Assembly (NCBI GenBank): GCA_021162615.1
Contig: JAGGYH010000097.1
Coordinates: forward strand, 1-33,025
DNA length: 33,025 nucleotides
Reading direction: 5' to 3'
Source of the DNA: Candidatus Aminicenantota bacterium
GTDB lineage: Bacteria; Acidobacteriota; Aminicenantia; Aminicenantales; Aminicenantaceae
Numbering within the stretch: position 1 is the stretch's first letter; every line of letters begins with the position of its first letter. The notes beneath the pieces were generated by a model. It did not search any database. It saw only the letters and a program-made list of their open reading frames with translations, and was not told where the DNA came from. Shown here piece after piece: positions 26,687-33,025 of the stretch. Made by a program: the position numbers and the translations under genes.

Positions 26687-26715
26687 ATTATTTTTCTTTT
26701 TTTATGTTATGTCAA
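26687..26715 (-). promoter_or_regulatory. Candidate sigma70-like promoter immediately upstream of the second DUF5916 gene
   Basis: Minus strand TTGACA (26710-26715), 17-bp spacer, AATAAT (26687-26692); ATG at 26676. Confidence 0.5.
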
Positions 26716-26983
26716 CAAAAATGTGCACAAAAGGAAAAATAATTTCCTTATTATTCCAAGCGCGTTGGTCGATAATTTGTGTTGACGGCATAATTTTCAT
26801 ATGATAATAATCTTTCATAAAAAAATCAGTCTTAAGTATACAGGTTTGAGAGGATATGGATTAAGTGAGGGAGAATTTAGTTCTGGTTAATGCGTTTTAC
26901 ACAAACAGCCTTCCTTAAATGTTCAAATTAACATTTTTTTCGTGATACTGCAGATGACATCATTCCATCAACCATTGATTTGA

Positions 26984-27973
26984 ATGAAAAGCAGAAAAAT
27001 TATTTTTAAATCCGCTTTCGTTATTGGTGTCGGCCTGTTTGTTTTTCTTATTATTAAGGTCGGCCCCATGAATATCTTAGAAAACATCAGTAAACTGACC
27101 TGGAAGAGCCTGGGCATACTTTTTGTCCTGAGATTAATCTACTGGGTGATTCGGACTTATATTTGGAGAAGGGTATGTCAGTGCTATGGGGACTCTTATT
27201 CTTTCTCAAACTTTTTCGCTGCCCGGATGGCAGGACACGCAGTGAGTTATTTAACTCCAGCCACTTATATTGGAGGAGCAGCATTCCGGACCATGTCTGT
27301 ATCAAGCCTGAATAAAACCAAAGTGCTTGCTTCTGTCATTGTCGAAAAAACAGTAGAGATTATAACGGCACTGCTGTTGACGGTCATAGGAGTATTGATG
27401 GCTGTCTTTCGGATTTCAATTCCTGAAGGATTTAAATATATTTCGATAATAGGGATTCTATTCGCTGTTCTTCTTATTCTTTTTGTTTTTTTAAAGCAGA
27501 GAAAGGGACTTATAACATGGTTTGTTCAAAGTTTGCAGAGAGTAAGGATCAAGCTGTCTTTTTTTGAGGAAAAAAGAGAGAAAATCAGAGAAACCGATGA
27601 CTATATTTCTGGTTTTTATAATAAAAACAAAAAAGAATTTTTAAGAATTTTCATATATTACTTGTTTCTCCATATATACTGGGTTTTTGAAATCTATTTG
27701 ACCATGTTTTTTTTAAGTGGAGAAAAAGTGGACTTTATATCATGTTTCCTCATTGTGACGCTTGGGACAGTTGTTTTTTTTATTCCCAATGTTCCTGCTT
27801 CATTGGGGACTTATGAAGCTGCGTATGTAGGCCTTTTTGTCTTGATGGGATTCAGTGCTGATTTAGGTATGTCTGTAACCATTTTCAGAAGGATATTAGC
27901 CTTATTCTGGGCAGGATTCGGGCTTTGTGTCATAGGAACCAGGAGGCTGCGGCAGTATGTAAGTCATTCTTGA
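26984..27973 (+). CDS. LPG synthase TM-domain/UPF0104-like flippase family membrane protein
   Basis: AARMAGHAVSYLTPATYIGGAAFRTMSVSS...VIVEKTVEIITALLL and PNVPASLGTYEAAYVGLFVLMGFS are typical motifs; about 8 TM helices. Confidence 0.82.
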   Translation: MKSRKIIFKSAFVIGVGLFVFLIIKVGPMNILENISKLTWKSLGILFVLRLIYWVIRTYIWRRVCQCYGDSYSFSNFFAARMAGHAVSYLTPATYIGGAAFRTMSVSSLNKTKVLASVIVEKTVEIITALLLTVIGVLMAVFRISIPEGFKYISIIGILFAVLLILFVFLKQRKGLITWFVQSLQRVRIKLSFFEEKREKIRETDDYISGFYNKNKKEFLRIFIYYLFLHIYWVFEIYLTMFFLSGEKVDFISCFLIVTLGTVVFFIPNVPASLGTYEAAYVGLFVLMGFSADLGMSVTIFRRILALFWAGFGLCVIGTRRLRQYVSHS

Positions 27974-28046
27974 ATTAATCTATGAATTGATTATTATGGA
28001 TGTGGCAGGAGATACGTGATTTACAAAAAAAAACAAGGAGTTTAAT

Positions 28047-28217
28047 ATGAAAGAAGGAGACAAAGAAAAACGAGGAAATATGAGTGGAAAAGCCAGTTTG
28101 ATAGGCCCTCTCTGGTTTATAGGCTGGCTGTTTACCATAGGACTTGCTGATCTGACCTTCTGGAAGGCTGTTTTAGCTTTGATCATATGGCCTTTTTATC
28201 TGGGAAATGCTTTGTGA
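28047..28217 (+). CDS. Small (56 aa) membrane protein not in the ORF track
   Basis: AAGGAG RBS then MKEGDKEKRGNMSGKASLIGPLWFIGWLFTIGLADLTFWKAVLALIIWPFYLGNAL*; two hydrophobic helices; lies between two same-strand membrane genes. Confidence 0.65.
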   Translation: MKEGDKEKRGNMSGKASLIGPLWFIGWLFTIGLADLTFWKAVLALIIWPFYLGNAL

Positions 28218-28248
28218 ATATTTTCAGATAAGTATTTTTTCCGATTAA

Positions 28249-29076
28249 ATGCCTACTGAATCCCGGGTTTCCAAATACCTAACTGCCCGCTCTATATGGG
28301 TGTGGCTTCCTCCCTGTGTGTTTCTTATACTGGCAGGAGTGGTCTTAGTAACGGGATTAAATAAAGATCTGTTTTTTCTCATCAACCAGACATCCCAAAT
28401 AACAGGGGATATGTTCTGGGCTTTTCTCACTTTTCTTTCAGATGGATTGGTGGTATTCGTTATTCTCTTTCCGCTGATTTACCGGAAGCCGCGGCTGATT
28501 TGGACTGTCTTGGTCGCTGCGGTTCTCTTAACATTATTCGGACAGGCGGTAAAGCATATTTCCCGAATTCCCCGGCCTCCGCGGGTTCTTTCTTCCGAGA
28601 GCTTCCATTTAATAGGTCCGGACTGGGGATATAATTCTTTTCCCTCAGGACATGCTTCCATGATATTCAGTTTAGCGGGAGTTTTTTCTCTGACAGTAAA
28701 AAGGAACTGGCTTCGGCTGCTGCTTATTGGATTGGCCTCTGTAATAGCGGCTGCCCGCATAGTGGTCGGAGTGCACTGGCCGGTTGATGTCTTAGCCGGT
28801 GCTGCCCTGGGATGGTTTTCTATCTGGATAGGGCTTGAGATTTCAGAAAGAACGGCCTGGGCTTGGAAAGGGATTGGACAAAAGATTTTAGGGGCTGTTT
28901 TTCTCGTCTTATGTGTTGCTCTCTTTTTTGCGGATCACACGGGTTATGAAGATATTATGGGATTTCAGCGGACAATAGCTGTCCTCTCTCTCGTTATAGG
29001 GGGACATGAGTATGCTAGGGTATACGGATGGAAGGGTCTGTTTGTCAAAGCCCCACCCACTTCTGTAAATGATTGA
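28249..29076 (+). CDS. PAP2-superfamily phosphatase, membrane
   Basis: KHISRIPRPP, YNSFPSGHASM and ARIVVGVHWPVDVLAG match the three PAP2 motifs. Confidence 0.9.
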   Translation: MPTESRVSKYLTARSIWVWLPPCVFLILAGVVLVTGLNKDLFFLINQTSQITGDMFWAFLTFLSDGLVVFVILFPLIYRKPRLIWTVLVAAVLLTLFGQAVKHISRIPRPPRVLSSESFHLIGPDWGYNSFPSGHASMIFSLAGVFSLTVKRNWLRLLLIGLASVIAAARIVVGVHWPVDVLAGAALGWFSIWIGLEISERTAWAWKGIGQKILGAVFLVLCVALFFADHTGYEDIMGFQRTIAVLSLVIGGHEYARVYGWKGLFVKAPPTSVND

Positions 29077-29090
29077 AGAGGTCAGGTAAA

Positions 29091-30608
29091 TCAAGTAATA
29101 AAAAGATTTTTACTGGGAAAGTTTGGCTCGCTCGTCACATTTATTCCGAGTCTTTTCAAACCGGCTTCATCGCCGGGTGTGGGGATATGAGTGATGTGCA
29201 TTTCTGTATTGTTGAGCTTGCTGAGCTGTTCCACGGCAAGTGCGGCAGCAGAGTTCACTGTGGAGCTTACACTGAGGGCAATAAGTGTTTCCGCTAGGTC
29301 CAGGTTAGGGCTTTTTATATTGAGGATTTTTCCTTTCAAGCTGCCTATGGAATCCATTACATGGTTAGTCAGCAGGTGAACCTGGTCTGGGATTCCCGCA
29401 CATTTCTTTATAGCATTCAGTATCATGCTTGATGAGGCATGCATTAAGGGTGAGTTATATCCTCTAATGATTGTCCCATCGTTCAGCTCTATAGCAGCTC
29501 CGCAGAAAATACCGTCGCTTCCTTTTTGTTTGATTCTGGCTTCCTCAGCGGCTTCCTTGGCAGGTTTGACAACCTTTCTGTCCTCAGACTTCACTCCGGC
29601 TTCCTTCATGAGAGATTCAATTCTGGTCACCGTGTCTTTTTCAATAAATCCCATTGCATATTCGCATTGATACCGGAAATTTCTTCTTATGATTTCCTGT
29701 TTGGCCGCCTCTCTGACCACAGCATCGTCAGTAATGGCAAATCCTGCTCTGTTCACTCCCATGTCTGTGGGCGACATATACACTGAATTGGCCCCTGTAA
29801 TGTGTTTTAAAATTCTTTTGAGCACCGGGAAAGCCTCCACATCCCGGTTGTAGCTGACAGCTTTTTTTCCGTAGGCTTTGAGATGGAAAGAGTCAATCAT
29901 ATTGAAATCGCCGATGTCCGCTGTGGCCGCTTCATAGGCTATGTTCACTGGGTGTTTGATGTCTAAATTCCAGATGGGGAATGTTTCAAATTTAGCATAA
30001 GAGGATCGAATAGCTTTTTTGTAATCATGATAAAGCTGGGACAGGCATATCGCCATTTTCCCGCTGCCCGGACCAGGTGCCGTGACTACGACAATGGGTT
30101 TTGAGGTCTCAATATAGGGATTGGCTCCATATCCTTTATCACTCGTAATGATATCAATATCAGAAGGATATCCAGGTATTGAATGGTGTGTGTATGTTTT
30201 TATGTCACGGCGTTCAAGCCTGTTGCGAAACTGCTGGACAACAGGCTGGTTGTTAAATCTGGTTATAACCACAGCCAGCACATCCAATCCCCAGCTGCGG
30301 AGGTCATCGATCAGCCTTAAAGTGTCCACATCATAGGTTATCCCAAAATCAGCCCTGATTTTTTTCTGTTCGATATCCCTGGAATTCACGCACAGAATAA
30401 TATCTGCTTTGTTTTTGAGTTTTTGAAGGAGACGGATTTTGGCGTTCGGATCAAATCCGGGAAGAACCCGGGCAGCGTGATAGTCAAACACGAGTTTTCC
30501 CCCAAATTCCAGATAGAGTTTCCCTCCGGAATTCTCAGCTCTTTTGATGATATGTTCGCTTTGTTCGGCCAAATATTTGTCTTTATCAAATCCTATTTTT
30601 TTTATCAT
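29091..30608 (-). CDS. DUF1846 (UPF0371-like) family protein
   Basis: MIKKIGFDKDKYLAEQSEHIIKRAENSGGKLYLEFGGKLVFDYHAARVLPGFDPNAKIRLLQKLKNKADIILCVNSRDIEQKKIRADFGITYD; PGPGSGKMAICLSQLYHDYKKAI. Confidence 0.9.
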   Translation of the reverse strand: MIKKIGFDKDKYLAEQSEHIIKRAENSGGKLYLEFGGKLVFDYHAARVLPGFDPNAKIRLLQKLKNKADIILCVNSRDIEQKKIRADFGITYDVDTLRLIDDLRSWGLDVLAVVITRFNNQPVVQQFRNRLERRDIKTYTHHSIPGYPSDIDIITSDKGYGANPYIETSKPIVVVTAPGPGSGKMAICLSQLYHDYKKAIRSSYAKFETFPIWNLDIKHPVNIAYEAATADIGDFNMIDSFHLKAYGKKAVSYNRDVEAFPVLKRILKHITGANSVYMSPTDMGVNRAGFAITDDAVVREAAKQEIIRRNFRYQCEYAMGFIEKDTVTRIESLMKEAGVKSEDRKVVKPAKEAAEEARIKQKGSDGIFCGAAIELNDGTIIRGYNSPLMHASSSMILNAIKKCAGIPDQVHLLTNHVMDSIGSLKGKILNIKSPNLDLAETLIALSVSSTVNSAAALAVEQLSKLNNTEMHITHIPTPGDEAGLKRLGINVTSEPNFPSKNLFIT

Positions 30609-30628
30609 GGTTGTTTTCTTTTGAGCAT

Positions 30629-30656
30629 ATTATATATAGGAAGGCTTTGAGGTCAA
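30629..30656 (-). promoter_or_regulatory. Near-consensus sigma70-like promoter for the DUF1846 gene
   Basis: Minus strand TTGACC (30651-30656), 16-bp spacer, TATAAT (30629-30634). Confidence 0.55.
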
Positions 30657-30708
30657 CAAAAAACAATTATATCATCCGGATTGTGAAAGCTTCAAGCCGC
30701 TCAAAGAG

Positions 30709-31949
30709 TCATGAACAGGCCTTTTTTTTTATTTTTACTATGATATCTTTGTATAGCGGGGATTCTCTCATCCCTTCAAAATAAGGGTTTTTTTGGACAG
30801 CCGGCAGGTCGCTGAATCCGTTTTCTACTGCAGTGTCTAGATATCTCAGAGCTGATTTTTCATCCTTGTTTAAGGCATAAGCCTGAGCCAAGTCAAACAA
30901 AATATACTTATGCATGTCCTTATTTTCTTCGCTTGCCTTAACAGCTATCTCATACAAAATCACGGCCTTGATAGGGTGGTTGTTTTTTAAATGTTGATTT
31001 CCTGTTTGGGCCGCTCTTGAACCGATCGAGTTAAGGAGGCGTATGGCCATGCTTTTATCCTCCAGACTGTCTTGTTTCTGATATTCATTCAAAAGAAAAT
31101 AGAGACTCATTTGAGCGAACAGCTTTTCTAAATCTTTATAGTCTTCTGGGGATTTTTCTATGTTGTCGAGAATTTTTCTACATGTGCGAATGATATTTGA
31201 TTCTCTTTGATTGCGTTTTGTTCCATTTTGAAGAAATTGTTTATAGGCCTCACTTTGTTCAAGGCGCGTTAAACTTTCTTTTATTTCAGAGATGTCTTTG
31301 AGGCTGCTGATAAAGGGAGAGCAGGCTATTTTATTCTGGTCTTTTGGAATCACATTCTTCTTCATCCTCATGATTTCCATCCACTCCAGTGCAGAGGCAA
31401 ACACATCAGAAGGAGGCCAGTTATGAGTTCCCTCGAAAAAATGAATTCTGTGTGGGATACCAGCCACCGGGTGGTTTATTACCTTGGAAAAAGCAGCGGC
31501 AGCCCGGGCTCCGCCTGAAAAACCGGTGGTATACACGCTTTTTTTATCTATACTGAGGCGTGAGTTCGTGTCATCCCACAGGGCGTGCATGGCGCTGAAA
31601 ACATCTTCCCATGGACCATTTCGTGAGTTATGAGAACCGGCTATGATGTAATTGAATTTTTCTGCAGCTTCTTTAAATCGCTCTACAGGGACTTTTCCCC
31701 TGGCAGATGGATCAAAAGCATAAAGGATCGGCCATGATTTTCCGGAGTATATTCCTGTGGAAGATAGAGCGCATAACTTTGAAAAGGGGAGTTCTGGCAT
31801 ATGACTCTGCCTATAATATTTCCTTTTTCAAGGCCGGAGTCGGATTGTATGGGAATTCCCCATGCAGCCAGAAGGCTCAAAAAGATATTGACTGCAAAAA
31901 AAATCACGTTGCATTTAAAGCTTTTTAATCTCCTCGTATATAATTTCAA
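30709..31949 (-). pseudogene. Exported alpha/beta hydrolase with TPR-like C-terminal region, frameshifted at about 31738-31741
   Basis: Frame 1 (ORF 31683-31949) gives signal peptide and SYALYLPQEYTPEN; frame 2 (ORF 30709-31800) continues KSWPILYAFDPSARGKVPVERFKEAAEKFNYIIAGSHNSRNGPW...YTTGFSGGARAAAAF. Adding one A to CCGGAAAATCATGG restores TPEKSWPILYAFDP. Confidence 0.82.
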
Positions 31950-32769
31950 CGATGCTGGGCCACCGACTCTGGCTTTCTTCTATCCCGAATTCCTTTTTCA
32001 CTTCTTCTAAAGATTTTCCTTGTTGTATCAGATTCTTTATTCTTTCCTGTTTTTTCTCAAGGGAGTCTACGAGGCTCTGGATTTCCTTTTTATGGGCTAT
32101 TTCGCCGTGTCCGTGGATAAAGGTATCTGCTTCCAGTTCCAGAATTCCTTTTAATGTCTTGACCAGTCCGAAGGAATTTCCGTTTTTGTGTTTGTGTATC
32201 AGGGGATCCCTGTCCAGGAAAATAAGGTCTCCGAGAAACGCAACTTTCTGTTCTGGGAAAAAAACAACAATATCGCCGTCTGTATGGGCCGGGTAAAAGT
32301 AAATGAGTCTTATATTCTCTTCTCCGATGTAGAGGTCCAGCTCATTGCTGAATGTGATGTTTGGCAGATGTTCTCTCAATTCTTGATCTTCAAATGCTTT
32401 ATCCATATGTTGAAGGGTATTGCTGTGAGCTATGATGTCAATTCCTTTGGGAAAGCCTGAAAGACCGTTTACATGGTCTCCATCGCTGTGAGTGAGGATT
32501 ACATATTTGACAGGATTTGGAGTGAGCTTTTTGATCTCTCCTATCATTTGAACAGCTGATTCCCTGGTCATTTTTGCGTCAATGACAACGACTTGATTTT
32601 CTCCGATAAAAAACCCGGTGTTAGCACCGCTGCCCCCTGTAACCTCATAAATACTTTCTGTGACTTTTGTAATTTCAAGGGGAGGTGTTTCTCTCTGTGC
32701 CTGTGTATACAGGGGAAAAAGTGAAGCGGCAGCAAAGAGAATAATAAAAAGCCTTCTGTATTTTTTCAT
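31915..32769 (-). CDS. Exported MBL-fold metallo-hydrolase
   Basis: Signal peptide; YVILTHSDGDHVNGLSGFP, FYPAHTDGDIVVFFPEQKVAFLGDLIF, FIHGHGEIA; TAGGAGGATAAA RBS. Confidence 0.88.
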   Translation of the reverse strand: MKKYRRLFIILFAAASLFPLYTQAQRETPPLEITKVTESIYEVTGGSGANTGFFIGENQVVVIDAKMTRESAVQMIGEIKKLTPNPVKYVILTHSDGDHVNGLSGFPKGIDIIAHSNTLQHMDKAFEDQELREHLPNITFSNELDLYIGEENIRLIYFYPAHTDGDIVVFFPEQKVAFLGDLIFLDRDPLIHKHKNGNSFGLVKTLKGILELEADTFIHGHGEIAHKKEIQSLVDSLEKKQERIKNLIQQGKSLEEVKKEFGIEESQSRWPSIVEIIYEEIKKL

Positions 32770-32875
32770 TTTATCCTCCTAAAATTCAGATATGGATTAA
32801 ACTCCCTTTATGTCATCATAGAATATGGCTCTTTTTCATTCAACCATAATTTTATGGATTATTGATGACATATCT

Positions 32876-33025
32876 TTATAAGGATGAAGCTGAAAGAGAA
32901 AATTTGTGAATAATTATTTCCTCAGTGCTTTTTATTTCCAGTTGGTTCCCTCTGGCTTTTAATGTCTTTTTATCCGGCACCGCGATTGCGAGCTGTTTTT
33001 CTCCTTGTTCAATACGGTCTTCATA
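32876..33025 (-). CDS. Partial CDS (C-terminal 49 aa), truncated by window edge
   Basis: Open frame from the window end: YEDRIEQGEKQLAIAVPDKKTLKARGNQLEIKSTEEIIIHKFSLSASSL*; no family recognised. Confidence 0.4.
   Translation of the reverse strand, partial: YEDRIEQGEKQLAIAVPDKKTLKARGNQLEIKSTEEIIIHKFSLSASSL

Noticed and set aside
26782-26805. TTGACG plus TATGAT/TAATAA upstream of the flippase-like gene
   Set aside because: Spacing or -10 match is poor and the site is about 180 bp from the start codon.

Overview
The 33 kb window looks like an ordinary bacterial chromosome segment. The mix of families (two DUF5916/CBM9-like outer-membrane proteins, a VWFA-related protein, FtsX/MacB-type permease fragments, several exported peptidases) suggests Acidobacteriota/Aminicenantia-type bacteria, but that assignment is inference only. 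The left 13.5 kb is one co-directional plus-strand cluster: beta-barrel, M28 peptidase, Fe-ADH, metallophosphoesterase lipoprotein, S9 peptidase, M14 peptidase, membrane protein with K/E tail, beta-barrel, DUF4097-like protein. The middle holds an exported Memo-like protein, an eroded ABC permease, a DUF5916 protein, tRNA-Arg(TCG), a degenerate IS3-family transposase and a serine hydrolase that looks chimeric at both ends. The right part holds a small FxLYD-like lipoprotein, an erythromycin-esterase-like protein, a ferritin-like protein, a VWFA-related protein, a second DUF5916 protein, an LPG-synthase/UPF0104-like flippase, an unlisted 56-aa membrane ORF, PAP2, DUF1846, a frameshifted alpha/beta hydrolase-TPR gene, an MBL-fold protein and a partial CDS. 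I found no CRISPR, phage or defence system. The items most worth a second look are: the serine hydrolase with a permease-derived N-terminus and a C-terminus read antisense from an IS3 relic; the 87-bp direct repeat plus palindrome and inverted repeat at the left edge; the eroded permease; and the frameshifted/deleted hydrolase.
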